Source: Stutzerimonas degradans (GTDB lineage Bacteria > Pseudomonadota > Gammaproteobacteria > Pseudomonadales > Pseudomonadaceae). From it: a stretch of DNA of 64,000 nucleotides. Position 1 is the stretch's first letter, and every line of letters begins with the position of its first letter. The notes beneath the pieces were generated by a model. The model searched no databases and was not told the origin of the DNA. It was given only the letters and a program-made list of their open reading frames with translations. Shown in pieces: positions 17,368 to 29,068 of the stretch. The DNA lies in assembly GCF_024448505.1 (NCBI RefSeq), contig NZ_JAMOHV010000005.1:1-64000 (forward strand). Direction: 5' to 3'. The position numbers and the translations under genes are program-made.

Positions 17368-19320
17368 ATGCGATCGCTTACCCAACTCTTCACTCATCTG
17401 TCCGTCGGTAAGAAGCTGGCTCTCGGTTTCGGCATGGTGCTGCTGCTGACCCTCGCCGTGGCGGCCACCGGCTTTGTTGCGGTAGACGCCACCGTGGCGC
17501 GTTCGCAGCAGATCAGCCAGGTGGCGCAGATCAACGCCGATATCCTCGACGCCCGTGGGCTGGAGCGCGATTACGCGCTGACCCGCCAGGAGCAGTCAGC
17601 CACCGCGCTCGGCGAGGTGCTGGGAAAACTGAATCGCGAGCTGGATGCCCTGGCGGCGGACGCCGGCACGGCCGAGCAGGCCAACCTGCAGCAGATTCGC
17701 CAGGCCGCGCAGGAATACGGCCGGCTGTTCGACCAGTATCGCCAGCTGATTATCCGTGGCGCCGAGCTGCGCGTGCGTATGGGCACGGCGGCGCAGACCA
17801 GCCGCGAAGAGTTCGAGTTCATCGAGCTGGACATGTACGACGCCGTGCGGGCGCTGCGTCTGGAGGGGGATCGCCTGAAAGGCAGCGATCCGCTGACTGT
17901 CGCCGAGGCCACCTCGGGGCTGACCAAGAACATCCTCGACCTGCGTACCCAGGAGAACGCCTACGTCGCCACCAGCGCCGAGGAGAACGCCCGCAACTGG
18001 CAATCGCTGCACACCGATGTCGTCACCATCGGCAGCAATTTGAAGATCTGGCTGAACGACGAGCAGAAAACCTCGATGGACACCGCGCTCGCCGAGCTGG
18101 AGGCCTATCGCCAGGCGTTCGACGAGTTCCGCGCGAATCGCGCCAAGCGCCTCGACGTGGAGCAGCAGATGGCCGAGCAGTCGCGCGTGGTGATCGCCGC
18201 CGCCGAGCAGACGCTGGCCGCGGCCACCGAGCAGATGCACGCGCAGCGCTCGAGCACCTACCTGCTGCTGGCGGTGATCGGTGCGCTGGCGATTCTCATC
18301 GGCCTGCTCGCCGCGGCGGGCATCTCGCGGATGATCGTCGTGCCGCTGCGCCACACCGTGCAGCAGGCGCAGCGGGTGGCTTCTGGCGACCTCACCCAAT
18401 CGCAGGCCAGCCAGCGCGGCGATGAGCTGGGCCAGCTGCAGAACGCCATGCACGACATGACCGACAGCCTGCGCACACTGATCGGCCGCATCGGCGGCGG
18501 CGTCAGCCAGATCGCGGCGGCTGCCGAACAGCTGTCGGCCGTCACCGCGCAGACCAGCGCCGGGGTGGAGCGTCAGCGCGAGGAAACCGATCAGGTCGCC
18601 ACCGCCATGAACGAAATGGCCGCCACCGTGCAGGAAGTGGCGCAGAACGCCGAGCAGGCCTCGTTCGCCGCGCAGCAGGCCGACCAGCAGTCGCGCCAGG
18701 GCGATCAGGTGGTGCGCAGCGCCATCGACGGCATCGGCAACCTGTCTACCGAGGTCGAGCAGTCGGCGCGTGCCATCGAGGAGCTGAACAGCGAAAGCGG
18801 GCGCATCGGCAGCGTGCTGGAGGTGATCCGCGCGGTAGCCGAGCAGACCAACCTGCTGGCGCTCAACGCCGCCATCGAGGCTGCGCGTGCCGGCGAGCAG
18901 GGGCGCGGCTTCGCCGTGGTCGCCGACGAGGTGCGCGCGCTGGCGCGGCGCACGCATGATTCCACCGAGGAGATCGAGGGGCTGATCGGTAACCTGCAGC
19001 GCGTCGCGCGCCAGGCGGTCGAGCAGATGGAAACCAGCCGCGGCCTGACCCAGAGCACCGTCGAGCTGGCCAACGAGGCAGGTGCGGCGCTGGGCCGGAT
19101 CACCGAGTCGGTGTCGACCATCGAGCAGATGAATCAGCAGATCGCCGCCGCCGCCGAGCAGCAAAGCGCGGTCGCGGAGAACATTTCCGAGAGCGTTACC
19201 CGTGTGCGCGACATCGGCGAGCAGAGCGCCAGCGCCAGCGAGCAGACCGCCGCCGCCAGCGCCGAGCTGGCGCGCCTGGGGGGTGAGTTGCAGGCGCTGG
19301 TCCGGCAGTTCCGTATCTGA
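17368..19320 (+). CDS. Methyl-accepting chemotaxis protein, HBM-type sensor
   Basis: This transmembrane chemoreceptor has 650 aa. Membrane segments lie at about 17-39 and 298-322 and enclose a helical periplasmic region of about 255 residues. That size and the motif [12 protein letters not shown] suggest a helical bimodular (HBM) domain, as in P. putida McpS, which binds organic acids. HAMP (about 324-376) and a 24H/40H-type signalling domain follow, with the hairpin tip [18 protein letters not shown] at 492-509. The C-terminus has no pentapeptide tether for CheR. It is a single gene ended by the terminator at 19345. Confidence 0.88.
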   Translation: MRSLTQLFTHLSVGKKLALGFGMVLLLTLAVAATGFVAVDATVARSQQISQVAQINADILDARGLERDYALTRQEQSATALGEVLGKLNRELDALAADAGTAEQANLQQIRQAAQEYGRLFDQYRQLIIRGAELRVRMGTAAQTSREEFEFIELDMYDAVRALRLEGDRLKGSDPLTVAEATSGLTKNILDLRTQENAYVATSAEENARNWQSLHTDVVTIGSNLKIWLNDEQKTSMDTALAELEAYRQAFDEFRANRAKRLDVEQQMAEQSRVVIAAAEQTLAAATEQMHAQRSSTYLLLAVIGALAILIGLLAAAGISRMIVVPLRHTVQQAQRVASGDLTQSQASQRGDELGQLQNAMHDMTDSLRTLIGRIGGGVSQIAAAAEQLSAVTAQTSAGVERQREETDQVATAMNEMAATVQEVAQNAEQASFAAQQADQQSRQGDQVVRSAIDGIGNLSTEVEQSARAIEELNSESGRIGSVLEVIRAVAEQTNLLALNAAIEAARAGEQGRGFAVVADEVRALARRTHDSTEEIEGLIGNLQRVARQAVEQMETSRGLTQSTVELANEAGAALGRITESVSTIEQMNQQIAAAAEQQSAVAENISESVTRVRDIGEQSASASEQTAAASAELARLGGELQALVRQFRI

Positions 19321-19344
19321 CACCTGGCCGCCCAGCCACAACGA

Positions 19345-19368
19345 CCCCGGCCACACGCCGGGGTTTTT
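19345..19368 (+). terminator. Terminator of the chemoreceptor gene
   Basis: CCCCGGC, loop CACAC, GCCGGGG, followed by TTTTT, 25 bp after the chemoreceptor stop. It separates this gene from the convergent membrane hydrolase gene. Confidence 0.9.
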
Positions 19369-19380
19369 ATTCCGGGTCGC

Positions 19381-20421
19381 TCAGCGCTGGCCGAGGTCGG
19401 CCGCCCAGGCCTGTAGCGGCACTTCCGGATGCTGCTGCCAGATCCGTCGCCAGAGCACTTCCAGCCGCGCCAGATCGCCACGCTCGGCGGGGAGCCGCGC
19501 GGCCTCATGCAGCAGCGTCCAGCCGCTGCCGTTGCGTTCGGCCAGGGGGAAGCGGAAGGGGTGGTAGCCGGTCATGCCCAGGCGCAGGTCGGTGACCAGC
19601 AACTGACCGTCTTCCTCGTCGTAGCGCAGAAAACGGCCACTGAACCATTGCAGGCGCGCGTGCTGCGGCGAATCGGCCAGCACCTGCGCGAGCGCCGCGC
19701 CGCGCGGCAGGCTCACGAACTGCGGCGGCGCGTCGTCGAACCAGCCGACCAGCGCCTCGTGGTACTGCGCGCCGTCAATCAGGATCACCCGCCAGAGCAG
19801 GCTGTTGAACGGCGTTGGCGTGCTGAACAGCCGTTCGGCCTGGATGCCCGCGCGTGCCATCGCGGCCTCGACCCGTTGCTCGGCCATCTGCTTGCCGGCG
19901 ACGGTGAAGCCCAGGTACAGCGACGACAGCAGCAGCGCCGCCGCCGGCCAGCGCGCGGCACGCCCGCGCAGGCCGAACAGGCCACCGACCAGCACCGCCA
20001 GCAGCAGTGGCACGCTGTACAGCGGATCGATGATGAACACGCTCGACCAGGCGATCGGCGGCGTCGGCAACGGCCACAGCAGTTGCGTGCCATAGCTGGT
20101 GAACGCATCGAGCAGCACATGGGTGAGCAGCACCAGCCACAGCGTGAGCAGCAGGCGCGTGCCGGAGTAGCCGGCATCCGGTCGCCAGCGGCGGATCAGT
20201 GCCGTCAGCAGCAGGGCGACGGCGCTGACCACGAACAGCGAATGGCTGAAACCGCGGTGATAGGTCATGTTGGCCACCGCATCGCCGTAGTCGATGACTA
20301 CGTCGAGATCCGGCAGGGTGCCGAGCGCGGCGCCATACAGCAGCGCCTTGCGGCCCTGCCAGCGGCCGAGCAGGGCCGCCTGCACGCTGGCGCCGAGTAC
20401 CGCCTGGGTGATCGAGTCCAT
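19381..20421 (-). CDS. YdjM-like membrane-bound metal-dependent hydrolase
   Basis: This 346-aa inner-membrane protein belongs to the YdjM/DUF457 family, often labelled LexA-regulated hydrolase. The N-terminal half has several membrane helices with the family metal motifs LPDLD, HRGFSHS and LTHVLLDAFTSYG (acidic and histidine ligands). The C-terminal half (from about 190) is soluble and less conserved. The ATG at 20421 is used; one codon upstream is a TTG. The biochemical substrate is not known. No LexA box was noticed upstream. Confidence 0.8.
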   Translation of the reverse strand: MDSITQAVLGASVQAALLGRWQGRKALLYGAALGTLPDLDVVIDYGDAVANMTYHRGFSHSLFVVSAVALLLTALIRRWRPDAGYSGTRLLLTLWLVLLTHVLLDAFTSYGTQLLWPLPTPPIAWSSVFIIDPLYSVPLLLAVLVGGLFGLRGRAARWPAAALLLSSLYLGFTVAGKQMAEQRVEAAMARAGIQAERLFSTPTPFNSLLWRVILIDGAQYHEALVGWFDDAPPQFVSLPRGAALAQVLADSPQHARLQWFSGRFLRYDEEDGQLLVTDLRLGMTGYHPFRFPLAERNGSGWTLLHEAARLPAERGDLARLEVLWRRIWQQHPEVPLQAWAADLGQR

Positions 20422-20556
20422 CAAATAATTCCGTACGCGAGGTGGATTACCTTAGCCGAAACCCCGGCGCGCTTTGCCGGCCAATTGTGTTCAAACCTGT
20501 CCGTGACGGCGCGCGCGTAGGACAATCGCCGCGACTCCCGATTGCGCGAAGGTCCC

Positions 20557-20970
20557 ATGCTGGAAATCTCCAACGCCGTGCAGCTGCCGGATGCCGAGAT
20601 CGAGTTCACCGCAATTCGCGCCCAGGGCGCCGGTGGGCAGAACGTCAACAAGGTATCCAGTGCGCTGCACCTGCGTTTCGACATCAAGGCTTCGTCGCTG
20701 CCGGCGTTCTACCAGGAACGCCTGCTGGCGCTGCGCGACAGCCGCATCACCGCCGATGGCGTGATCGTCATCAAGGCCCAGCGCTATCGCACGCAGGAGC
20801 TGAACCGTGCCGATGCGCTCGAACGGCTCGCCGAGCTGATTCGCAGCGTCGCCAAGGTCGAGAAGGCGCGCCGCCCGACGCGGCCCACGCTGGGCTCGAA
20901 GACGCGCCGGCTGGAGGGCAAGAGCAAACGCGGTGCGATCAAGGCCGGGCGCGGCAAGGTGGATTACTGA
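20557..20970 (+). CDS. arfB: Alternative ribosome-rescue factor B (peptidyl-tRNA hydrolase)
   Basis: ArfB (YaeJ) rescues ribosomes stalled without a stop codon. It hydrolyses peptidyl-tRNA with a release-factor-type GGQ loop, here G26-G27-Q28 within [12 protein letters not shown]. The C-terminal tail (about 105-137) is Arg/Lys rich and fits the part that enters the empty mRNA channel. At 137 aa the length is normal. The ATG at 20557 is preferred over one 5 codons earlier because the protein then begins as in known ArfB proteins. Confidence 0.93.
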   Translation: MLEISNAVQLPDAEIEFTAIRAQGAGGQNVNKVSSALHLRFDIKASSLPAFYQERLLALRDSRITADGVIVIKAQRYRTQELNRADALERLAELIRSVAKVEKARRPTRPTLGSKTRRLEGKSKRGAIKAGRGKVDY

Positions 20971-20977
20971 AGCGCCA

Positions 20978-22282
20978 TCAGGTGCCGGTGCGTTGCTCCG
21001 CCGGCGGCTCTTCGGGTGGCAGATCGTCCAGAGGCTCCTCGCTGAGCGGTTCGGCAGGCACGCTTTCCGGCGCATCGGGCATCAGCTCCATCACCGTGGG
21101 GCTGGTGCGCAGCATCGGCGTGAAGTGGCCGTGCGGTTCGGTGACCAGATCGATGACCTTGCGCGGACGATAGAAGGCGTAGAACGCCAGAACGCCGAGC
21201 GACACCGTGTAGAACAGCGGCAGCGCCACCGGGCCGGCCAGGTGCATCAGGCCGCCGGCGATCACTGGGCCGAGCGCCGCGCCGAAGCCGTTGACCAGCA
21301 GCAGGCCGCTGGAGCCGGAGAGAATCTCGTCCGGGTTGAGGTGGTCGACCATCTGCGCGACGGCGATGGAATAGATCGAGAACGCCAGCCCGCCCCAGAC
21401 GAACATTACACCCAGCAACACCGGGCCGGCGTCGAGCAGCGCCAGGCCGAGCGGCAACGCTGCGGCCAGCGTGACTACCCAGAGCAGCACGCTGCGCCGC
21501 TCGAAGCGGTCGGACAGCAGTCCGATCGGCCATTGCAGCAGCGCGCCGCCGAGAATGGTCACGCTCATCATCAGGCCGATCCCGGCGTCATCGAAGCCGA
21601 CCTGCCCCGCATAGACCGGAGCCAGCCCCCAGAACCCGCCCAGACAGAAGCCCGAGATGCCGGCCGCCATCAACGGCAGCGGGGCGATGCGCGCCAGTTG
21701 TAGCAGGTCGGTCGGCGGCACGTCCGGCAGTGCCGGTTGCGGCTGGCGGGTGAGGGTGATCGGCATCATCGCCGCGCCGATGAGGATGGTCGCCACGGCG
21801 AACAGGGTGAATTCCATCGGGCTGTCGAGCCCCAGCAACTGCTGCGCCGCCGCCAGCGAACCGAGGTTGACCGCCATGTACACCGCGAACACCTGGCCGC
21901 GCTTCTCGCCGCTGACCTGCGCGTTCAGCCAGCTCTCGATGACCATGTACAGCGTCACCAGCGCGACCCCGTACATCACCCGCAGCACCAGCCACACCCA
22001 GGGATTGACGATCAGCACGTGCAGCAGCACGGCGGTCGCCGCCAGCGCGGCGTAGAAGGAAAACGTGCGGATGTGGCCGATACGCCGGATCAGCGAGGGC
22101 GCGAGCCAGGTGCCGATCAGGAAGCCGCCGAAATAGCCGGACATCAGCAGGCCGACCATGCCGGTCGAATAGCCCTCGGCGATGCCGCGCAGCGTCAGCA
22201 GGGTGTTGAGCAGACCGTGCCCGAGCAGCAGCAAGGCCACGCCGCCGAGCAGCGAACTGATGGGAGCGATCAAGGACTTCAT
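20978..22282 (-). CDS. MFS transporter (YcaD/UMF-like)
   Basis: This 12-helix major facilitator of 434 aa has the loop-2/3 type motif GTWLAPSLIRRIGH near 55-70 and a second copy-like motif LLSDRFERRS near 255. The last 35 residues form a Pro/Glu-rich acidic cytoplasmic tail. The branch resembles YcaD and unidentified-substrate transporters, so the substrate is open. The first ATG (22282) is used; an in-frame TTG six codons upstream lacks support. It converges with arfB, leaving a 7-bp gap. Confidence 0.82.
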   Translation of the reverse strand: MKSLIAPISSLLGGVALLLLGHGLLNTLLTLRGIAEGYSTGMVGLLMSGYFGGFLIGTWLAPSLIRRIGHIRTFSFYAALAATAVLLHVLIVNPWVWLVLRVMYGVALVTLYMVIESWLNAQVSGEKRGQVFAVYMAVNLGSLAAAQQLLGLDSPMEFTLFAVATILIGAAMMPITLTRQPQPALPDVPPTDLLQLARIAPLPLMAAGISGFCLGGFWGLAPVYAGQVGFDDAGIGLMMSVTILGGALLQWPIGLLSDRFERRSVLLWVVTLAAALPLGLALLDAGPVLLGVMFVWGGLAFSIYSIAVAQMVDHLNPDEILSGSSGLLLVNGFGAALGPVIAGGLMHLAGPVALPLFYTVSLGVLAFYAFYRPRKVIDLVTEPHGHFTPMLRTSPTVMELMPDAPESVPAEPLSEEPLDDLPPEEPPAEQRTGT

Positions 22283-22447
22283 GGGCGACACCCTAGGCAA
22301 CGAAATCGGCTAAGGCAAGTTTCGGTACGCCGGCCCTGGGCCTGCGAAAGCTCGTAACCTGCTGATTGGAAAGTAGAAAATCGATTGGGTGGGGTGGCTC
22401 ATCGCAACACACCGCTCCCTGTGTTGCTGTTGGGCAGCAGCAAACGC

Positions 22448-23773
22448 TCAGGATTCCCGCAGCAGCGTGCGCGACAGCGGCTCGGCATGACGTACCGCCT
22501 GGTTCAGTGACTGCACCGCCTCGGCCATCGCCTGGCGATCCAGCGCGCCGGACAGGGTGATCGATGCCTGTTCGACGACCGCTTCGGCGTGGTGCAGCAG
22601 GACACGCTCGGTGGCGCTGTTGCCGGCGGCGTACAGCAGATTCTTGCAGGCCTGCAGCAGCGTCATCAGTATCTGCAGGTCGTTGCTGCCGTAGCGGCGC
22701 AGGGGGCCGAACGCCAGCTGCAGCATGGCGTCCAGCTCCAGCTCGCGGATGAACAGGCGCGGCTGGCCCTCGATCGGGGCGACTTCGTGGTTGGGCAGGC
22801 GCATGCGCTCGGCCAAGAGCACGCCAAGCATGTCGATCGCCTTGATCGCCGTGCCCGGGTCGTTGATGCCCGGGCTCAAGGCGCGGATGGCGATCTCGAC
22901 GATCTGCTTGAAGCCGAAGAAGAAGTGTCGGTGGGCGTACTCTTCGACATAGAAGTCGAAGCAGTCCAGCAGCCGGCTCACGCAGTCTTCGTCCAGCTCG
23001 CGGTCCAGGCGGATCAGCGGGTGGCCCGGCATGACGAAAAAGCCGTAATGCACCTGGATCGTCATGTGCGCGTTCTGCTCTTCCAGCAGCGCCTGCGCCG
23101 CAGAGACGTTCAGCGCCTTGAAGTAGCCCGAACGTCGCGCGCGGATCGTCGTCCAGCGGCTGTCGTCGGGCCAGGGAATCACGTCGCGGTCGTCAAGCTG
23201 GCGGCGTCTGGCGTGGAGCTGGCCGAGGGTCTGCTTGTAGACCCGGTTGAGGATGTAGTCGACCTGGATCGACAGCGAAATCGAGCGGATGAAGTAGATG
23301 AACAGGCACAGGCAGATCACGCCCAGAAAGAGCGCCAGAAAGACGCCCAGACTCGGCACATTGATGTCGTCGCCTTCCTGAATGGTGGAAATGAGCATCA
23401 GCGAACCGATGATCGTGCCGAGATAGACGCCGAGCACCAGCTGATGACTGCGGCTGCTGATCAGCCCGGGAATGACCCGCGGCGACAGCGAGGAGGCGGC
23501 CGAGTTGAGCACCACCATGACCATCGAGAAGCTGAACACCATCAGCGAGATGATCCCGCCGACCAGGGTGCCGAGTATCAGCCGGGCGTTCTCGGCGTTC
23601 TTCACCACGCCAAGTTCGAGCTGCTCCTTGTAGGGCTGCAGCCAGGTCAGTTCCAGCACGATGGTGATCAGGCACAGGCAGGCCAGGCCCAGGGCAATAA
23701 GCGTCGGGTAGAAGGCGATGCTGCCGATGACTCGGTGATACAGGCGAAACAGCCTGTTGGTCAGTGCGGACAT
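22448..23773 (-). CDS. DUF2254 membrane protein
   Basis: This 441-aa inner-membrane protein has four predicted membrane segments in the N-terminal 170 residues (near 16-38, 65-90, 110-130 and 143-165) and a large cytoplasmic part. The segment SPGINDPGTAIKAIDML near 305-321 is the hallmark of DUF2254. The function of this family is not established. It is 33 bp downstream of the itaconate LysR gene on the same strand and may be read through from it, but no functional tie is known. Confidence 0.8.
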   Translation of the reverse strand: MSALTNRLFRLYHRVIGSIAFYPTLIALGLACLCLITIVLELTWLQPYKEQLELGVVKNAENARLILGTLVGGIISLMVFSFSMVMVVLNSAASSLSPRVIPGLISSRSHQLVLGVYLGTIIGSLMLISTIQEGDDINVPSLGVFLALFLGVICLCLFIYFIRSISLSIQVDYILNRVYKQTLGQLHARRRQLDDRDVIPWPDDSRWTTIRARRSGYFKALNVSAAQALLEEQNAHMTIQVHYGFFVMPGHPLIRLDRELDEDCVSRLLDCFDFYVEEYAHRHFFFGFKQIVEIAIRALSPGINDPGTAIKAIDMLGVLLAERMRLPNHEVAPIEGQPRLFIRELELDAMLQLAFGPLRRYGSNDLQILMTLLQACKNLLYAAGNSATERVLLHHAEAVVEQASITLSGALDRQAMAEAVQSLNQAVRHAEPLSRTLLRES

Positions 23774-23806
23774 GTCAGCTCCCTGCAGAGGTTCGGCGAT
23801 GCGTGC

Positions 23807-24739
23807 CTAACCGCCGTTCGGCAGCAAAGGCCGGGCAACGTTCGTTTCGGCGGCTACATCGGGCGCCAGGGTGGCGATCAGGGCCCGTACCGAACCGGGC
23901 AGGGCGTCCAGCTCGCGCACCAGGATGCTGCGTTCGCGCACCGCCCAGGGCTCGTCGAGCTGCACCAGCGCCAGCTGCATGGTGCGGCTGTGCCGGCGCG
24001 CGGCCGACTCGGGAATGATGCCGATGCCGACACCGGCCTCGATCATCCGGCACACCGCCTCGAAGCTCGACACCTGGATGCGCAACGACAGCTGACCGCC
24101 GAGTTTTTCCACCTGATCGCGCAGGAAGGTCAGCAGCGTGCTGCCTTCGTGCAGGCCGATGTGCTGGTAGGCCAGGGTCTGGCGCAGGGTCAGGTTCGAT
24201 TCGCCGGCCAGCGGATGGCCGACCGGCACCGCCAGCAGCAGGCGGTCGGTGCTGAAGTGCAGCACCTGCAAACCTTCGGCGCGCACCGGGCCGGCGATGA
24301 TGCCCATGTCGGTGCTGCCGTCGAGCACACCACGGACGATGTCGCGGCTCAGCCGTTCCTGCAGGTCCACCGTGACGCCGGGGCGCTCGGCAAGAAAACC
24401 GGCCAGCACTTCCGGCAGGAATTCGGTCACCGCCGTGGTGTTGGCGAAGATGCGGATGTGGCCGGCCGAATCGGTGCCGTATTCGGTGAACTCGCTTTTC
24501 AGGTAATCCACCTGGCGCATGATCAGCCGCGCGTGCTGCAGCAGCTTCTGCCCGGCCGGCGTCAGCTCCACCCCTCGGCTGTCGCGATACAGCAGGCGAC
24601 TGTCGAGCTGGCTTTCCAACGCCTTGATCCGCGCGCTGGCCGCCGCTGGCGAGAGGTGCGCGCGGCGGGCGCCCTGAGTCAGGCTGGGCGATTCGGCGAT
24701 ATGGATGAACAGGCGCAGATCGGCCAGATCGAAATGCAT
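23807..24739 (-). CDS. ripR: LysR-family regulator of the itaconate operon (RipR-like)
   Basis: This LysR-type regulator (310 aa) has a winged helix-turn-helix at about 4-63 and an inducer-binding domain at about 90-300. It is divergent from ich, the classic position for a LysR controlling the neighbouring operon, and matches PA0877/RipR of the itaconate locus. The inducer is probably itaconate or a CoA derivative. It is clearly a paralogue of the second LysR at 35651: both share LLYR-x4-GVELTPAG, FLPE and FEA-V/I-CRMI stretches. The TTC-N9-GAA palindrome at 24763-24783 is its likely operator. Confidence 0.85.
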   Translation of the reverse strand: MHFDLADLRLFIHIAESPSLTQGARRAHLSPAAASARIKALESQLDSRLLYRDSRGVELTPAGQKLLQHARLIMRQVDYLKSEFTEYGTDSAGHIRIFANTTAVTEFLPEVLAGFLAERPGVTVDLQERLSRDIVRGVLDGSTDMGIIAGPVRAEGLQVLHFSTDRLLLAVPVGHPLAGESNLTLRQTLAYQHIGLHEGSTLLTFLRDQVEKLGGQLSLRIQVSSFEAVCRMIEAGVGIGIIPESAARRHSRTMQLALVQLDEPWAVRERSILVRELDALPGSVRALIATLAPDVAAETNVARPLLPNGG

Positions 24740-24762
24740 GGACGAGCCTCGTACGGTGATTG

Positions 24763-24783
24763 GCGTTCAGCTTAGCCGAACGC
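24763..24783. promoter_or_regulatory. Candidate RipR operator
   Basis: GCGTTC and GAACGC form perfect 6-bp arms around a 9-bp centre in the 124-bp ripR-ich gap. It contains TTC-N9-GAA, which also satisfies the LysR T-N11-A rule. It is the only strong palindrome in the gap. Confidence 0.6.
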
Positions 24784-24863
24784 GGGTGTCGAAAAATACA
24801 AATTCCCGGAACGCCGGCTCCGTTGCATCCTCGATTCAAACAAGACAACAACCGGACAGCGCA

Positions 24864-25685
24864 ATGACCGATATTTCTGCCTGGATTGGCCGCACCGAAG
24901 AAGTCCACGACCAGCTCAGCCGCAACCTGCTGATGCGCATTGCCGCCACGCTCGGCGAGAAGACGCCTGCGCACGGCGAGGCGCTGCCACCGCTGTGGCA
25001 ATGGTGTTTCTTCCAGGAGCCGGTGTTCGAGAGCGGTCTCGGCGAAGACGGCCATCCGGCGCGCGGCGGCTTCCTGCCACCGGCCGCCGACCGCAACCGC
25101 ATGTGGGCCGGCGGCCGGGTCGAGTTCCTTCGTCCGCTGGAGGCCGGCGGTGAGGCACGGCGGGTTTCCACCATCAAGCACATCGAAGAAAAGCACGGCC
25201 GCAGCGGCGCGTTGCTGTTCGTCACCGTGCAGCACGACTACCTGCAAGACGGCCGTCTGGCGATCCGCGAGGAGCAGGACATCGTCTACCGTGAACCCAC
25301 TCCGCCCAAGGCCAGCAGCGGCGAGCCGATGGTCGCCGGTGACTGGCGCGAAGCGGTGACGCCGACGCCGACGCTGCTGTTCCGCTATTCGGCGGTCACC
25401 TTCAACGGCCACCGCATCCATTACGACTGGCCCTACGTCACCGAGAGCGAAGGCTATGCCGGGCTGGTGGTGCACGGCCCGCTGATCGCCACCCTCAACC
25501 TGCGCGCGTTCTGCCGTGCCAACCCCGAGGCCCGCCTGCGCCGTTTCGCCTATCGCGGCGTGCGGCCGCTGATCGCGCCGCAGCCGTTCGAGGTGGGCGG
25601 GCGCATCGTCGCGCCGGGCCAGGCCGAACTCTGGGCCGGCGACCACAACGGCCTGGCGCAGAAAGCCGAAGTGGAATTCGACTGA
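24864..25685 (+). CDS. ich: Itaconyl-CoA hydratase (RipB/Ich, MaoC-like)
   Basis: Ich hydrates itaconyl-CoA to (S)-citramalyl-CoA, the second step of itaconate breakdown (RipB in Yersinia, PA0878 in P. aeruginosa). The 273-aa protein has a double hot-dog fold. An N-terminal FAS1-dehydratase-like half is followed by a C-terminal half carrying the hydratase motif with N181, H183, H186 and D188, then GLVVHGPLIATL. The ATG at 24864 is used because longer in-frame starts run into the divergent regulator. The ribosome binding site is weak (GGA). It is the first gene of the operon running to dctP at 32169. Confidence 0.85.
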   Translation: MTDISAWIGRTEEVHDQLSRNLLMRIAATLGEKTPAHGEALPPLWQWCFFQEPVFESGLGEDGHPARGGFLPPAADRNRMWAGGRVEFLRPLEAGGEARRVSTIKHIEEKHGRSGALLFVTVQHDYLQDGRLAIREEQDIVYREPTPPKASSGEPMVAGDWREAVTPTPTLLFRYSAVTFNGHRIHYDWPYVTESEGYAGLVVHGPLIATLNLRAFCRANPEARLRRFAYRGVRPLIAPQPFEVGGRIVAPGQAELWAGDHNGLAQKAEVEFD

Positions 25686-25687
25686 AT

Positions 25688-25808
25688 CGTAGGGTGGATA
25701 ACGGCGCAGCCTTATCCACCGAAAGCCCGGCGGTGGCGTTCCACCCGGTGGATTCGCCACCCGGTGGAACGCCACCCGGTGGATCGATGAAGCGCGATCC
25801 ACCCTACG
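25688..25808. repeat. GTAGGGTGGA-family repeats with three tandem 12-bp palindromes
   Basis: The gap between ich and the acyl-CoA dehydrogenase gene opens with CGTAGGGTGGATAAC and its partner TTATCCACC (25688-25720) and closes with GGTGGATCG/CGATCCACC plus CTACG (25778-25808). Between them lie three copies of CCACCCGGTGGA at 25741, 25757 and 25772, spaced about 15-16 bp. The arrangement is a pair of outward-complementary elements with a small tandem array inside. Confidence 0.8.
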
Positions 25809-25842
25809 CCTGCCGCGACAACCAGAAGTGGTGAGAATCGAG

Positions 25843-28924
<3,082 letters not shown>

Positions 28925-28925
28925 A

Positions 28926-29047
28926 CGTAGGGTGGAAAACGACCGCAGGTCTTTTCCACCGGTTTGTACGGCACCCCGTCGCATCGCTTGGAGCCGGATG
29001 GACCTGAACAAACGCGTGGAAATGGCTTCGCCGATTTCCACCCTACG
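28926..29047. repeat. Two GTAGGGTGGA-family repeats between the PrpD-family gene and ict
   Basis: The left element (28926-28960) begins CGTAGGGTGGAAAAC and closes GTCTTTTCCACC. The right element (29015-29047) is CGTGGAAATGG with CGATTTCCACC followed by CTACG. The pair brackets about 55 bp of unremarkable DNA, and ict starts 21 bp later with its own AGGA. Confidence 0.8.
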
Positions 29048-29068
29048 CCGAATTTGCAGGAACCGAAC

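Noticed and set aside
25741-25783. Short tandem repeats considered as a CRISPR array
   Set aside because: Units are 12 bp palindromes with 3-4 bp spacers, far from CRISPR geometry, and there are no cas genes.
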